The notes: generated from the letters alone by a model not told the origin. A stretch of 64,000 nucleotides of DNA from Methylocapsa aurea (GCF_000746085.1 NZ_JQKO01000009.1:51001-115000); one strand, 5' to 3'. Positions 9,471 through 19,754 are shown, numbered from the stretch's first letter. Numbers and translations: made by a program.

Positions 9471-10709
9471 CTAAATCTGCTCAGCGCAGCTCACGGCGGC
9501 GGCGGAATGGACCTCGACAAGCGCGTCATGGAAAAGGTCCACCGCCTGAAGGAGATCGGCTTCCTCGATGACGAGGGGCGGGGCGAATCGAATGACGGTC
9601 GCATGGGTCTCCTTGGTCAGGACGCCGCGCCGAGCCATGGAAAGGCACACATCCTTCGCGTTGACATGGGCCGGGTCGAGTTCGACGCCAACCCAAAGCC
9701 CTTTGCCGCGAATCTCGACGATCCCGGGATGATCGACGGCGCGAAGCGCTTCGAGCAAGACTTTGCCGAGAACGGCGCTGCGCCGGGACAGATTTTCTTC
9801 TCCGAGAACGCGAATTGCCTCGCGGCCAACCGCCGCCGCAATCGGATTGCCGCCAAAGGTCGAGCCGTGGCTGCCCGGATCGAACACATCCATGAGGCCG
9901 CGCCGCGCGACGAAGGCGGAAACCGGCATCAGGCCGCCGCCGAGGGCTTTGCCGACAATGAGGCCGTCGGGCCTCGCGTTCTCATGTTCGAAACAGAAAT
10001 TGCGCCCAGTGCGCCCAAGACCGGACTGGACCTCATCGAAAATCAACAAGACGCCATGCCGGTCGCAAATCCGGCGCAGACTAGCCAGATAGCCTTCAGG
10101 CGGAACGATGACGCCCGCCTCGCCTTGAATCGGCTCGACGAGGACGGCGGCGGTGCAGGGTCCGATCAGCGCCTCGAGCGCGGCCGCGTCGCCGTAGGGC
10201 GCCGTGACGAAACCGGGAGCGAAGGGGCCAAACCCGCGCCGGCAGGCGGGATCGGTCGAAAAGCCGATGATCGATGTCGTCCGGCCATGGAAATTTCCGG
10301 CGGCGACGATGATCTCCGCCTTGTCCTCCGGGATCGTCAGAACGTCATAACCATAGCGGCGCGCCGCCTTGATCGCAGTCTCGACCGCTTCCGCGCCGGT
10401 ATTCATCGGCAGGCAGGCGTCGAGACCCGCAAGCTTGGCGAGATCCTGGCAAAAGGCCCCGAGATTGTCGGAATGATAGGCGCGCGAGACGAGATCGAGC
10501 CGGTCGAGCTGGCGCTTCATCGCAGCGACGAGACGTGGATGGAGGTGGCCGAAGCTCGCCGCCGAATAGGCGCTCATCATATCGATATAGCGCTTGCCCT
10601 CTGTGTCGTAGAGATACGCGCCCTGCCCTGTCGCCAGGACAACCGGCAGCGGCGCATAGTTTTTAGCGCCAAAGCGGGATTCAAGGTCGATGATGCTTTG
10701 GAGAGACAT
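9471..10709 (-). CDS. rocD: Ornithine aminotransferase
   Basis: A 412-residue class III PLP-dependent aminotransferase closely resembling ornithine-oxo-acid transaminases; the NYAPLPVVL N-terminal motif is characteristic. FDEVQSG carries PLP-contact Asp225, and the PLP-binding Lys254 is in VGKALGGG. It converts ornithine and 2-oxoglutarate to glutamate semialdehyde and glutamate, linking arginine/ornithine breakdown to proline and glutamate. The ATG at 10709 gives the usual family N-terminus; a TTG 42 bases upstream lacks a ribosome binding site. The gene is divergent from an Lrp-type regulator across about 200 bases, a common arrangement for local control. The IS6 remnant ends 57 bases beyond its stop. 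Confidence 0.9.
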   Translation of the reverse strand: MSLQSIIDLESRFGAKNYAPLPVVLATGQGAYLYDTEGKRYIDMMSAYSAASFGHLHPRLVAAMKRQLDRLDLVSRAYHSDNLGAFCQDLAKLAGLDACLPMNTGAEAVETAIKAARRYGYDVLTIPEDKAEIIVAAGNFHGRTTSIIGFSTDPACRRGFGPFAPGFVTAPYGDAAALEALIGPCTAAVLVEPIQGEAGVIVPPEGYLASLRRICDRHGVLLIFDEVQSGLGRTGRNFCFEHENARPDGLIVGKALGGGLMPVSAFVARRGLMDVFDPGSHGSTFGGNPIAAAVGREAIRVLGEENLSRRSAVLGKVLLEALRAVDHPGIVEIRGKGLWVGVELDPAHVNAKDVCLSMARRGVLTKETHATVIRFAPPLVIEEADLLQAVDLFHDALVEVHSAAAVSCAEQI

Positions 10710-10912
10710 GGCGGCTGCTCCGGTCCAGGCTCGGAAGATTTCGCTCCTCAAGGAAAGGATTGCATGAATAGCGGCGTTTTTGGCCCGGAAATCAGCCGTT
10801 TCGGCGCAGAAAATCCGCGGCGAGGCGGCGCCTGCGCGGAAAAATTCGCCCGTCCCCCGTTTCAGAGGTTATCCTTTACGAATCAAGGCAGCAGCAACCC
10901 GGAAGCGCGCCC

Positions 10913-11413
10913 ATGCCGCGACGCCATATCGTCGATGAAATGGACCTCAAGATCATGCGGCGGCTGCAGCTCGACGCGCGGATCAGCAATGTCCGCCTCG
11001 CCGAGGAAGTGCATCTTTCGCCGAGCGCCTGTCTCGAGCGGGTCAAGGCGCTGGAGAAGGACGGGCTGATCCGCCGCTATGTCGCCGATTTCGATCTGGC
11101 GAAAATCTGCAGCACAGTGATGCTTCTCGTCGAGGTGATTTTGGAAAACCACCGGGAAGCCGATTTCGAGCGCTTTTTGGCGGCGATCCGCAAGCGCGAG
11201 GAAGTGCTGGAATGCTATAAGATCGGCGGCCGGATCGATTATCTGATGCGTGTGATCTGCCGCGACATCGATCATTACAACGAGCTCAGCGATTTCATGA
11301 GCCGGGGCGACCTTGGGATCGAGAAATTCCACGGCCACGTCGTGCTGGCGACGGACAAGATGTTTCAGGGCTATCCGCTGGAGGGGCTGATCGAACCGCA
11401 GGGGCGGGAGTGA
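10913..11413 (+). CDS. Lrp/AsnC-family transcriptional regulator
   Basis: A 166-residue feast/famine regulator. The N-terminal winged helix-turn-helix spans about residues 8-65 (MDLKIMRRLQLDARISNVRLAEEVHLSPSACLERV), and the C-terminal RAM ligand-binding domain about 75-150 (VEVILENH, EVLECYKIGGRIDYLMRV). It is transcribed away from rocD, so it probably senses an amino acid such as ornithine, arginine or proline and controls rocD and itself. The family resembles PutR/BkdR-type regulators of amino acid catabolism. The ribosome binding site before the ATG at 10913 is weak. No operator is assigned. Confidence 0.87.
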   Translation: MPRRHIVDEMDLKIMRRLQLDARISNVRLAEEVHLSPSACLERVKALEKDGLIRRYVADFDLAKICSTVMLLVEVILENHREADFERFLAAIRKREEVLECYKIGGRIDYLMRVICRDIDHYNELSDFMSRGDLGIEKFHGHVVLATDKMFQGYPLEGLIEPQGRE

Positions 11414-11542
11414 GGCGGCGTGGGCGCAAAGCAAAGCCAGTCACACCAAGAAGCATAAACCTATTGTAGCTCGAGCTGTGGCAGACGTGCGCCCGGCTCA
11501 TATTGAAGTGCCAAAAGCCTTCTAGACACATGAGGTGAACAA

Positions 11543-12196
11543 TTGTTTGGCGGTATTCGCTTTGAAAACGGTTCGATAGTGCTCGATGGTTATCCAGCCG
11601 ACGCAACAGTTCATGGTGTTGACGGTAAGCTTTCCAACGAACTGAAGCGGCTTTCTGTCTTTGGAGCAGACCTTCTACGTGCCTTGAACTGGCTCGATCT
11701 AGCCACAAAAAGCAATTCTCCTAACCCTACTGAAGAAGCGTTGGACGAGTCCGCCTTATTGGCGTTTTGCAGATGCTTTGAGAGCACGAACGGCCACCGC
11801 CTCAAGCCACTCAAGTCCAAACAGGTCTTTAATCCTGACCAGCGAGCAAAATTCGAACGTCTCAAGCTAATCCGCAATCGAGTTGTCGCACACGACGAAC
11901 AGCTCTTTGGTGGAGTTTTCGTTCTCGTGGTCCGATCCGTTGGATTGACCGCTCTGGACGTCTTGTCGCTGAATCTGAGCACAAGTTTTACCGATTTTCC
12001 GGAAAAAGGCTTTCTCCGTGAGCTGGTGGGAGTGGCTTGCCATTGGGTAGAGCTGGAACGTACACGGGTAATGAATGAGCTTAAGAAGGAATTCGACGCC
12101 AAACCCGTTGAATTCCGAGCGGCCGCACCACCGTTCAAAATAACCCCAATTCCTGCGGATCCATTCTCTCGGCCTCAACGAGAAGGCAAGCGTTGA
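11543..12196 (+). CDS. Unknown protein with a HEPN-like R-x5-H motif
   Basis: A 217-residue protein of unknown family. The start is TTG at 11543, supported by GAGGTGA five bases upstream; no ATG offers a comparable site. Residues 111-117 read RNRVVAH, matching the R-x4-6-H signature of HEPN domains, some of which are RNases in toxin-antitoxin and abortive-infection systems. The segment before it (DQRAKFERLKLI) is helical, as expected for HEPN. No nucleotidyltransferase or other obvious partner gene is adjacent. The gene is clearly lower in GC than the flanking chromosome, which suggests horizontal acquisition. The HEPN assignment rests on the motif only. Confidence 0.6.
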   Translation: MFGGIRFENGSIVLDGYPADATVHGVDGKLSNELKRLSVFGADLLRALNWLDLATKSNSPNPTEEALDESALLAFCRCFESTNGHRLKPLKSKQVFNPDQRAKFERLKLIRNRVVAHDEQLFGGVFVLVVRSVGLTALDVLSLNLSTSFTDFPEKGFLRELVGVACHWVELERTRVMNELKKEFDAKPVEFRAAAPPFKITPIPADPFSRPQREGKR

Positions 12197-12437
12197 ACTA
12201 GCCTTAGATCATCTTATGGTCCGCTGGATGCTAGCCTCCGTAGCAAATCGGCTCGCCTGAAGTGTAAACTCCCTCGTCCTGCCGCCGCCCTCAGGGTTCA
12301 CACCGGCCCAATTCTGGTCTAGAGAGCATTTCCATCTTCACCGAGCCTTGCTCGAAGCCCGTACGCCCGAGCAATAGCCAAGCCAAAGCCAAGGGCGCTT
12401 CCACGCAAGCGGAAATCGCTCCAGGGAGCCTCCGGCA

Positions 12438-12464
12438 CTCGAAACGACCCTGTTTCGAGCTTTT
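12438..12464 (+). terminator. Hairpin with T-tract in the carB leader
   Basis: A perfect 8-bp stem, CTCGAAAC / GTTTCGAG, with a 6-base loop is followed by CTTTT. It lies 242 bases after the HEPN-like gene and about 95 bases before carB. It could terminate the upstream gene or attenuate carB. Confidence 0.45.
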
Positions 12465-12481
12465 ACCCAAGGACGCCCTCC

Positions 12482-12513
12482 GGCCGAAAAAGCCGACAGC
12501 GCGGCCTTTTTTT
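12482..12513 (+). terminator. Second hairpin with T7 run, just upstream of carB
   Basis: GGCCG at 12482-12486 can pair with CGGCC at 12502-12506, directly followed by seven T residues. The stem is short (5 bp) and the loop long (15 bases), so strength is doubtful. Its position 47 bases before the carB start makes a regulatory role possible. Confidence 0.4.
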
Positions 12514-12559
12514 GTGCGCCCAAACCCTCAACCCCCGCCGCAACGGGGAAAAGGACGAA

Positions 12560-15500
12560 ATGCCGAAACGGACAGACATTGGGACGATTTTGATCATCGG
12601 CGCGGGGCCGATCATCATCGGCCAGGCTTGCGAATTCGACTATTCCGGAACCCAGGCCTGCAAGGCGCTGCGCCAGGAGGGCTATCGGATCGTCCTCGTC
12701 AATTCCAATCCGGCGACGATCATGACCGACCCGGACATGGCCGATCGCACCTATGTCGAGCCGATCACCCCGGAAATCGTCGCCAAGATCATCGCCAAGG
12801 AGCGCTATGCAAGCCCCGGCGGCTTTGCGCTCCTGCCGACGATGGGCGGCCAGACCGCCCTCAATTGCGCCCTCTCCTTGAAGAAAATGGGCGTCCTCGA
12901 CACATTCGACGTAGAGATGATCGGCGCCAGCGCCGATGCGATCGACATGGCCGAGGATCGCGAACGCTTCCGCGAGGCGATGACCCGGATCGGCCTTTCG
13001 ACGCCGCGCTCGCGCCAGATCAAAACCTTGAGCCAGGCCTTGGCGATCCTCGACGACATCGGTCTGCCGGCGATCATCCGCCCCTCCTTCACGATGGGCG
13101 GCACGGGCGGCGGCATCGCCTACAACAAGGCCGAATTCATCGATATTATCGAGCGCGGGATCGACGCCTCGCCGACCAGCGAGGTCCTGGTCGAGGAAAG
13201 CGTGCTCGGCTGGAAGGAATATGAAATGGAGGTCGTCCGCGACAAGGCGGACAATTGCATCATCATCTGCTCGATCGAGAACATCGATCCGATGGGCGTT
13301 CATACCGGCGATTCCATCACCGTCGCTCCCGCGCTGACCCTGACCGACAAGGAATATCAGATCATGCGCGACGCCTCGCTGGCGGTTTTGCGCGAGATCG
13401 GCGTCGAGACCGGCGGCTCCAATGTGCAATTCGCGGTCAATCCCGAAGACGGGCGGATGATCGTCATCGAAATGAACCCGCGCGTCTCGCGCTCTTCCGC
13501 CCTCGCCTCGAAGGCGACCGGCTTTCCGATCGCCAAGGTCGCGGCCAAGCTCGCGGTCGGCTACACGCTGGACGAGATCGCCAACGACATCACCGGCGGC
13601 GCGACCCCGGCTTCGTTCGAGCCGACCATCGACTATGTCGTGACCAAGATTCCGCGCTTCGCCTTCGAGAAATTCCCCGGCGCGGAAAATACGCTGACCA
13701 CCGCGATGAAATCGGTCGGCGAGACGATGGCCATCGGCCTGACCTTTGCCGAAAGCCTTCAGAAAGCGCTGCGCTCGCTCGACACCGGGCTCGATGGTCT
13801 CGACGAGATCGAAATCGATGGGCTCGGTCTCGGCGACGACATGAATGTGCTGCGCGCGGCGCTGGGATGTCCGACGCCCGACCGCCTGCTCGTCGTGGCG
13901 CAGGCGCTGCGGCGCGGCATGACGCCCGACGAGATCCACGAGGCCTGCCGGATCGACCGCTGGTTCATCGAGCGGCTCCAGGAAATCCTTGATCTGGAAG
14001 CCAAGGTCCGCGCCCATGGCCTGCCCGGCGACGCAGCCAATCTCCGGCTCTTGAAGGCGGCGGGCTTCTCGGACGCCCGGCTGGCGTCCCTTGCGCATGC
14101 GCCAAGAGCCGATGTGAGCGCCTTGCGCAAGCGGCTCGGCGTCCATCCGGTCTATAAGCGGATCGACACCTGCGCCGCCGAATTCGCCTCGCCCACGGCC
14201 TATATGTACTCGACCTATGCGCCGCCTTTCGCCGGCGCGCCGGCCTGCGAGGCGCGGCCGTCGAGCCGGGAAAAAATCGTGATTCTCGGCGGCGGTCCGA
14301 ACCGGATCGGACAAGGCATAGAGTTCGATTATTGCTGCTGCCATGCCTGCTTCGCGCTGCGTGAGGTCGGGTATGAGACCATCATGATCAATTGCAATCC
14401 GGAGACCGTCTCGACCGATTACGACACCTCCGACCGGCTCTATTTCGAGCCGCTGACCGACGAAGACGTGCTTGAGATCCTCGCCAAGGAGAGCGAGGCC
14501 GGGCGGCTCAAAGGCGCGATCGTGCAATTTGGCGGGCAGACGCCGCTAAAACTCGCGCATGCCCTCGAGAAGGCCGGCATTCCAATTCTTGGGACCTCGG
14601 TCGATTGCATCGATCTCGCCGAGGACCGCGATCGTTTCAAACGGCTGCTCGACAAGATCGGCCTGAAGCAGCCGATGAATGGGATCGCCTATTCGGTCGA
14701 GCAATCGCGCATTGTCGCGGCCGAACTTGGCCTGCCCCTCGTGGTGCGCCCCTCCTATGTGCTCGGCGGCCGGGCCATGGCGATTATCCACGACACCGCG
14801 ACCTTCGACGATTATCTCCTCGGCACCTTGCCCGGCCTCGTGCCCTCCGAGGTCAAGGCCCGCTATCCCAATGACAAGACCGGCCAGATCAATACGGTCC
14901 TTGGCAAGAATCCCTTGCTGTTCGATCGCTATTTGTCGGACGCGGTCGAGATCGACGTCGACGCGCTTTGCGACGGCAAGGACGCCTTCATCTGCGGCAT
15001 CATGGAGCATATCGAGGAGGCCGGCATTCATTCCGGCGACAGCGCCTGCTCGCTGCCGCCCCGTTCGCTCTCCCCGGAAAAAATCGCCGAACTCGAAAGC
15101 CAGACCCGCGAACTCGCCTTGGCCCTGAGCGTCGGCGGGCTTATGAACGTGCAATATGCGCTGAAGGACGGCGAAATCTACGTCCTCGAAGTCAATCCGC
15201 GCGCGGCGCGGACGGTGCCTTTCGTCGCTAAAGTGATCGGCGCGCCGATCGCCAAGATTGCGGCGCGAATCATGGCCGGCGAAAGCTTGAGCAGTTTCGG
15301 ATTGAGCTCGACGCCTCTCGATCACGTCGGCGTCAAGGAGTCCGTGTTTCCCTTCGCCCGTTTTCCCGGCGTCGATACGGTGCTTGGACCGGAAATGCGC
15401 TCGACCGGCGAGGTCATGGGGCTCGATCGCTCTTTTGCGATCGCCTTCGCCAAGAGCCAGCTCGGGGGCGGCACCAAAGTGCCGACGACGGGCGCGGTCT

Positions 15501-15883
15501 TCGTTTCGGTGCGCGACGCCGACAAGCCCCGGGTGCTCGAAACCGTGCAATTACTCGCCGGACTGGGTTTCAAGATCTACGCCACCGGCGGCACCTTGCG
15601 CTTTTTGGAATCCAAGGGGGTGCAAGCGCAGCGAATCAACAAAGTGTCGGAAGGCCGGCCGCATGTCGTCGACGCGATCAAGAACGGCGGCATCCAGCTT
15701 GTCTTGAACACGACCGAGGGAGCGCAGGCCTTGGCCGATTCGCGCTCGCTGCGCCGCGCCGCCCTCTTGCATAAGGTTCCCTACTATACCACTCTGGCGG
15801 GAGCGATCGCCGCCTCGGAGGGAATAAAGGCCTATCTGGCCGGCGACCTGGAAGTTCGCGCGCTTCAGGATTATTTTCCCTGA
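12560..15883 (+). CDS. carB: Carbamoyl-phosphate synthase large subunit
   Basis: A 1107-residue CarB, full length for the family. The N-terminal synthetase half begins [28 protein letters not shown]; its ATP-grasp domain binds bicarbonate and ATP. An oligomerisation region follows, then a second ATP-grasp half starting at the repeated [15 protein letters not shown] near residue 575. A C-terminal MGS-like allosteric domain covers about the last 130 residues. With CarA it makes carbamoyl phosphate for arginine and pyrimidine synthesis. ATG at 12560 follows AAGGA. carA is not adjacent, as in many alphaproteobacteria. Two terminator-like hairpins precede the gene. Confidence 0.97.
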   Translation: MPKRTDIGTILIIGAGPIIIGQACEFDYSGTQACKALRQEGYRIVLVNSNPATIMTDPDMADRTYVEPITPEIVAKIIAKERYASPGGFALLPTMGGQTALNCALSLKKMGVLDTFDVEMIGASADAIDMAEDRERFREAMTRIGLSTPRSRQIKTLSQALAILDDIGLPAIIRPSFTMGGTGGGIAYNKAEFIDIIERGIDASPTSEVLVEESVLGWKEYEMEVVRDKADNCIIICSIENIDPMGVHTGDSITVAPALTLTDKEYQIMRDASLAVLREIGVETGGSNVQFAVNPEDGRMIVIEMNPRVSRSSALASKATGFPIAKVAAKLAVGYTLDEIANDITGGATPASFEPTIDYVVTKIPRFAFEKFPGAENTLTTAMKSVGETMAIGLTFAESLQKALRSLDTGLDGLDEIEIDGLGLGDDMNVLRAALGCPTPDRLLVVAQALRRGMTPDEIHEACRIDRWFIERLQEILDLEAKVRAHGLPGDAANLRLLKAAGFSDARLASLAHAPRADVSALRKRLGVHPVYKRIDTCAAEFASPTAYMYSTYAPPFAGAPACEARPSSREKIVILGGGPNRIGQGIEFDYCCCHACFALREVGYETIMINCNPETVSTDYDTSDRLYFEPLTDEDVLEILAKESEAGRLKGAIVQFGGQTPLKLAHALEKAGIPILGTSVDCIDLAEDRDRFKRLLDKIGLKQPMNGIAYSVEQSRIVAAELGLPLVVRPSYVLGGRAMAIIHDTATFDDYLLGTLPGLVPSEVKARYPNDKTGQINTVLGKNPLLFDRYLSDAVEIDVDALCDGKDAFICGIMEHIEEAGIHSGDSACSLPPRSLSPEKIAELESQTRELALALSVGGLMNVQYALKDGEIYVLEVNPRAARTVPFVAKVIGAPIAKIAARIMAGESLSSFGLSSTPLDHVGVKESVFPFARFPGVDTVLGPEMRSTGEVMGLDRSFAIAFAKSQLGGGTKVPTTGAVFVSVRDADKPRVLETVQLLAGLGFKIYATGGTLRFLESKGVQAQRINKVSEGRPHVVDAIKNGGIQLVLNTTEGAQALADSRSLRRAALLHKVPYYTTLAGAIAASEGIKAYLAGDLEVRALQDYFP

Positions 15884-16227
15884 ATCACGAAAAGCGAGAG
15901 AACGCGGCAAGAACGCCGCGCGCAGGACCTTCCCGCAGCTTTGTGAAACGGCGCCACTTGCGGTCGGTTTCGCGAAGGTGTCTGTTACCCTTCAAGGCAT
16001 GGCGCATGAGGCGGCGTTTCTTGACGCGGTCAGACGCTTATTCCTTGGAAAAGAGGCAGTTGGCGCGCTTTTCCGCGCTTGTCGAACAATGCCGGGGATC
16101 TCGATATCGGCCTTGGCGCAGCGAAGCCAAAGTCGGAAACCAAAGCGGAAGGCGCGCCGGGGCAAGGCCGTGGCGCGAAAGAGCCTAGTAAATCAAGACC
16201 TAGAACAAGACGTGAAAGAGAATCAGC
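15884..16227. other. carB-greA intergenic region
   Basis: 344 bases. Short open frames are present but lack ribosome binding sites and family resemblance. It probably holds the greA promoter. No strong terminator after carB was seen. Confidence 0.4.
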
Positions 16228-16701
16228 ATGGACAAGTTTCCCATGACGGCGGGCGGGCATCTCGCCCTCGAAGAGGAGTTGAAGCGGCGCCAGCAAGTCG
16301 AGCGGCCGCGCATCATCCAAGCGATTGCGGAGGCGCGCTCGCATGGCGATTTGTCCGAAAACGCGGAATATCACGCCGCCAAGGAAGCCCAATCCTTGAA
16401 TGAAGGGCGCATCGCCGAGCTCGAGGACAAATTGTCCCGCGCCGAGGTGATCGACGTGTCGAAACTCTCCGGCACCACAATCATGTTCGGCGCCACGGTG
16501 ACGCTGGTCGACGAGGATACAGAAGAAAAGAAAACCTACCAGATCGTCGGCGAAAGCGAGGCCGACGTGAAGGCTGGGCGAGTCTCGATCACGTCGCCGA
16601 CCGCGCGCGCCCTGATCGGCAAGAAGATCGGCGACTCGGTAGAGGTGAACACCCCAGGCGGCGGCAAAAGCTACGAGATCCTGAACGTAGCCTTTCAATA
16701 G
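16228..16701 (+). CDS. greA: Transcription elongation factor GreA
   Basis: A 157-residue GreA, normal length. The N-terminal antiparallel coiled coil (about residues 1-75) includes the acidic tip region [16 protein letters not shown], which reaches the RNA polymerase active site. The C-terminal FKBP-like domain contains [23 protein letters not shown] and [14 protein letters not shown]. It stimulates cleavage of backtracked transcripts. A purine-rich site precedes the ATG at 16228. carB upstream of greA is a known order in Rhizobiales. Confidence 0.96.
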   Translation: MDKFPMTAGGHLALEEELKRRQQVERPRIIQAIAEARSHGDLSENAEYHAAKEAQSLNEGRIAELEDKLSRAEVIDVSKLSGTTIMFGATVTLVDEDTEEKKTYQIVGESEADVKAGRVSITSPTARALIGKKIGDSVEVNTPGGGKSYEILNVAFQ

Positions 16702-16886
16702 GAAAAGAAGCTTGGCGGCAGCGAGGCGGGAGCGCGCTCGGACGAACCTCGGGCGTCCTGGCGTGGAGTTCGACTGACGAAGGAGGCGTTTCCGCCTCGG
16801 CGAGCGCTCGGACCGAAGCCTAACGCGTGCGCGCCGCTTGCATTTTGAACGAGCGGCGAATCAACAGCGCTTCGCCCCGCGTTTGA

Positions 16887-17440
16887 TTACCGCCCGTGGG
16901 CGAGCGGAAATGGTTCGCTCCTGGCGTAGATCGCCTCGAAATGGCGCTCGAACGCCGCGGCCGCGGCCGGACTTTCGATGACGATGAGATCATTGTCCTG
17001 TCGCTTCAGGCCGACGGCGGAAAAATTGGCGGCGCCGGTTCGGAGCAATCGACCGTCGATCTGATAGCTCTTGAGATGCATCAAGGGCGCCCCTGAGCGC
17101 TTGAAGCGAATTTCGATCCTTGGATTGTTGAAGAGGTCCAGGAATGGCGGTGTCGGCTCTCGCTCGCCGATGCGTCCGCTGTCCAAATAGATGCGAACCC
17201 TGACGTCGCGGTTCGCGGCGCGGCTCAAGGCCTGCATCACCGGCCAATCGGCCAGGACAAGGCGGCGATGTCGATCGTGCTTTGCGCTTGATCGATGAGC
17301 GCGACATCGATGTGCTCGAGATTTTCCGCCGGCGCATAGTGAATGATTGGCGGCTGCTCGGCGAACCCTGCGGCGAGAGAGGCGAGGATGAGACCGACGC
17401 CGACGGAAACCGGAAATGCTGAAACGCGAAATAGGCTCAT
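16887..17440 (-). pseudogene. Frameshifted phospholipase-D-like nuclease
   Basis: Two overlapping minus-strand frames together give a roughly 184-residue single-HKD protein. The first (from ATG at 17440) carries a signal peptide and reads to STIDIAALSW. The second resumes as VLADWPVMQALSRAA and contains the HKD motif HLKSYQID with GAANFS, as in Nuc-type PLD endonucleases. One base appears to be missing near 17262, where GCCTTGTCC would need an extra base to stay in frame. The intact form would be an exported phosphodiesterase or nuclease. It may be a real pseudogene or a sequencing error; the downstream frame looks undegraded, so the lesion is recent if real. Confidence 0.7.
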
Positions 17441-17865
17441 GCATCCTCTAGAGCATGATGTCTCTAAACGGAATCCCCGATGCTCCCTCTTTGTTTCGGC
17501 TTTTGTTTCGACGCGTGGCCTTATCCAGGAAGTCCGAAACTTCTTGGGACCAGCTCGCGCATTTCAGGCGAAGCAGACACCCGTTCGCATCAAACGAGGC
17601 GACAAGACATGAGTGAGCGTTGCTCTCTGATTCCATTGGATCTGAAAGCGGCGGCGGCAGCCGCTTCAACCAAGATGGCGGGCCGAGCTTGCCTTAGCCT
17701 GACGCCGCAGCGCTGTTTGTCTTGGAGCGATCGGAACGGCGCATATTGTTTCGACTTTGTCGCGCGCGGCCGCCGAGCCGGCGCAGGCCTCACTCAGGGC
17801 GAACTGCGGCGCGGCGCGTTCCATGGATGCGGATCCTGCGACTCCGAAAGAACGCAGGCTTGCTA
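17441..17865. other. Intergenic region with repeat-like DNA
   Basis: 425 bases between two minus-strand genes. The stretch 17447-17565 begins TAGAGCATGAT and contains a degenerate CTTATCCAGGAAGTC / ACTTCTTGGGA palindrome, both resembling the repeats at 51.5 and 57.3 kb. The remainder has no supported gene. Confidence 0.45.
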
Positions 17866-18810
17866 TCAGAGAGTTGCGGCAGGTCCGGCGCGAAGCGCTC
17901 CGCGGCGCTTTCCAGGACCTGCCGTCATGACCGGCTCCTGGCGCAGCAGGCCCCAGGATTTCGCAATGTGAAAGGTTGAGGATATTCCGGCTTCGAGAAC
18001 GAAAGGAGACGGCGCTCTCGCGAAGCCGGCAGCTTCCTTCACGGGGACCCCATGCGCCATCCCGTCGATGACATAATGTTCGACAACGACGGTCCCCGCC
18101 GCGTTGCGCCAAGACAGCCGGGTCTGCCCATCGATCTCGTCTTCCACAGCGCCGGCCTCATCGACCTGATGAAGATCGATCCATTGCCGCACCAGCGCCG
18201 AACCATTGGCGGGAGAAACAATATCGTCGCGGGTCCCATGCCAAACCGAAATTCTGGGCCAGATCGTTTGTCCTGGCGATTCCTGGCGGACAAGATCGCC
18301 CCATTCCTTCGCGGAGCGGCCGGGCGCGAAAGACATGGCTATAAAGGCGTCAAAAGTTCCTAAAGCCGCCCGATAGGGCAGGCCGGCAATGACCGCTCCG
18401 CCGGAAAACAGACTGGGATAAGCGGCGAGGAGCGCGCAAGCCATCGCCCCGCCGGCAGAAAGCCCGGTCACGAAAATGCGATTTGGATCCAGATTATGAT
18501 CCAAAAGCATTTTCTTGATCATCGCGCGAATGGAGGCGACTTCTCCCTCCTCGCGCTGGATATCCTTCTCGTTGAACCAATTGAAGCAGTTCTGCGAATT
18601 GTTTTCGCCTCTCTGCTCGGGATAGAGGACGGCGAACCCGTGTTGCCGCGCCAAGGCCGACCATCCAGCGCCCTGGTCATATTCATCCGCCGACTGCTGA
18701 CCGCCGTGGAGCGCCACTACAAGAGCCGATGAATGAGCCAGATCATCTGGAACGAATGCATGCATCCCCAAATTGCCGGGATTTGAGCCAAATTCCAAGT
18801 TTTCACGCAT
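17866..18810 (-). CDS. PHB depolymerase-family esterase
   Basis: A 314-residue alpha/beta-hydrolase of the PHB depolymerase / LpqC esterase family. The oxyanion region is LVVALHGGQQSADEY and the nucleophile is Ser118 in GLSAGG. A YPEQRGENNSQNCFNWF segment is typical of the family. The probable acid is in GTRDDIVSP and the catalytic His in DGMAHGVPV. No signal peptide is visible, unlike the secreted depolymerases, so an intracellular esterase acting on short polyesters or related esters is more likely. The C-terminal 25 residues are basic and low in complexity. The start at 18810 has only a modest GGA upstream. Confidence 0.82.
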   Translation of the reverse strand: MRENLEFGSNPGNLGMHAFVPDDLAHSSALVVALHGGQQSADEYDQGAGWSALARQHGFAVLYPEQRGENNSQNCFNWFNEKDIQREEGEVASIRAMIKKMLLDHNLDPNRIFVTGLSAGGAMACALLAAYPSLFSGGAVIAGLPYRAALGTFDAFIAMSFAPGRSAKEWGDLVRQESPGQTIWPRISVWHGTRDDIVSPANGSALVRQWIDLHQVDEAGAVEDEIDGQTRLSWRNAAGTVVVEHYVIDGMAHGVPVKEAAGFARAPSPFVLEAGISSTFHIAKSWGLLRQEPVMTAGPGKRRGALRAGPAATL

Positions 18811-19256
18811 TCATTCGATCCGTTCAAACTTTCCAGGGAGTTGCCCCCCAGTAGAACCACGCCGCTCGAATCGCTGACAGAGCGCTCCCCAATCAGATGG
18901 CCTTATCTGATCGACAAAGCATCGCTCGGATTCAAAGAATTGGATGATGTCGGAATGGCAAACGACGATCACCTACTCCCCGCCGTGCGACAGGGTGCCA
19001 ATGCAACAGTCGCTCAATACGGAGCCGAAACGCCCACCGCCTGAATTGCACTCAGTCATATGATCGATGCGTATATGAAACCGAGCGCATGGCAATGCAT
19101 TCCTCACGCCAACTCTTGCCGCGAGGGGAACGATTGCGGCTTGCCGACGCCATCGAGCGCTTTCAGATTTACAGGAATCAGAAGGCAACTCTAGCTTTTT
19201 ATCGCATCGCATTCTGCTGACGCGAACCGGCGCCCACCTCACTCGTAAATGCCCTA
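18811..19256. other. Intergenic region containing one palindromic repeat copy
   Basis: 446 bases without a supported gene. From about 18879 to 18945 it carries AGAGCGCT...TTATCTGATCGA...ATCGCTCGGATTCAAAGAAT, a variant of the elements at 38491 and 54111. The rest looks non-coding. Confidence 0.5.
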
Positions 19257-19754
19257 TCAGGCGATCTTCAGGGCCGTCGCGATTTCAGCGATCGTGGCCT
19301 TCTCCGCTTCGCTGACTTTGACGCCCCCAAAGCCCATGAAGCCGCCCTCCGAACCCGCCTCGGCGACGCGTTCGGCGATATGCTTGAGCCAACCTTTGAA
19401 CGCAGCCGCGTCCTTGGGCGCCTTGGCGTCCAGCACTGAACCAATTTCGCCAAGAGTTGTGAAGGCTCTCTGTTTGATCTCGGCCGAGGTTTTTCCGTTA
19501 AGTTCGGACCTGAGCGCGTCGCGCGCCGCCGTCCGGCCTTCCGAGGTTTCCATATCCGCGACGACGGCCTTGACAAGATCGCTGGCGCCGGGATCGCTTC
19601 CGGCTTCGAGCAACGCCCGGCCGCTCGCCATCGCCTCCTGCATCATGCCCCAGAGTCCGCTCGGGTCGGCGATGCTGACCGCCATGCCCGCCAGCATCGG
19701 GCTGCTCAGGATCATGCTCCACTCAGCCGATGTAAAGTCCGCTTTTCCGGTCAT
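19257..19754 (-). CDS. Conserved-looking hypothetical protein
   Basis: 165 residues. The start at 19754 has GGAGG six bases upstream; the in-frame ATG two codons earlier sits directly on that site. The protein begins MTGKADFTSAEWSMILSSPMLAGMAVSIADPSG and is alanine-rich and helical. It has a GLWGMMQEAMASGRALLEAG segment and ends in a VSEAEKATIAEIATALKIA helix. There is no signal peptide; the middle of the chain holds a GSEGGFMGFGG turn. Proteins of this look are widespread hypotheticals in Rhizobiales, but I cannot assign a function. It is a single gene next to a sensor kinase on the same strand. Confidence 0.75.
   Translation of the reverse strand: MTGKADFTSAEWSMILSSPMLAGMAVSIADPSGLWGMMQEAMASGRALLEAGSDPGASDLVKAVVADMETSEGRTAARDALRSELNGKTSAEIKQRAFTTLGEIGSVLDAKAPKDAAAFKGWLKHIAERVAEAGSEGGFMGFGGVKVSEAEKATIAEIATALKIA

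Noticed and set aside
8142..11069. A single 975-codon open frame on the plus strand
   Set aside because: Only its left third is transposase-derived. The rest is the antisense of rocD, whose minus-strand product has full aminotransferase motifs.
12338..14527. 729-codon minus-strand frame opposite carB
   Set aside because: Arg/Gly/Asp-rich shadow of a well-conserved gene in a high-GC genome; no motifs or start site.
16783..16798. GAGGCG-TTTC-CGCCTC hairpin after greA as a terminator
   Set aside because: No T-run follows; too weak to annotate.
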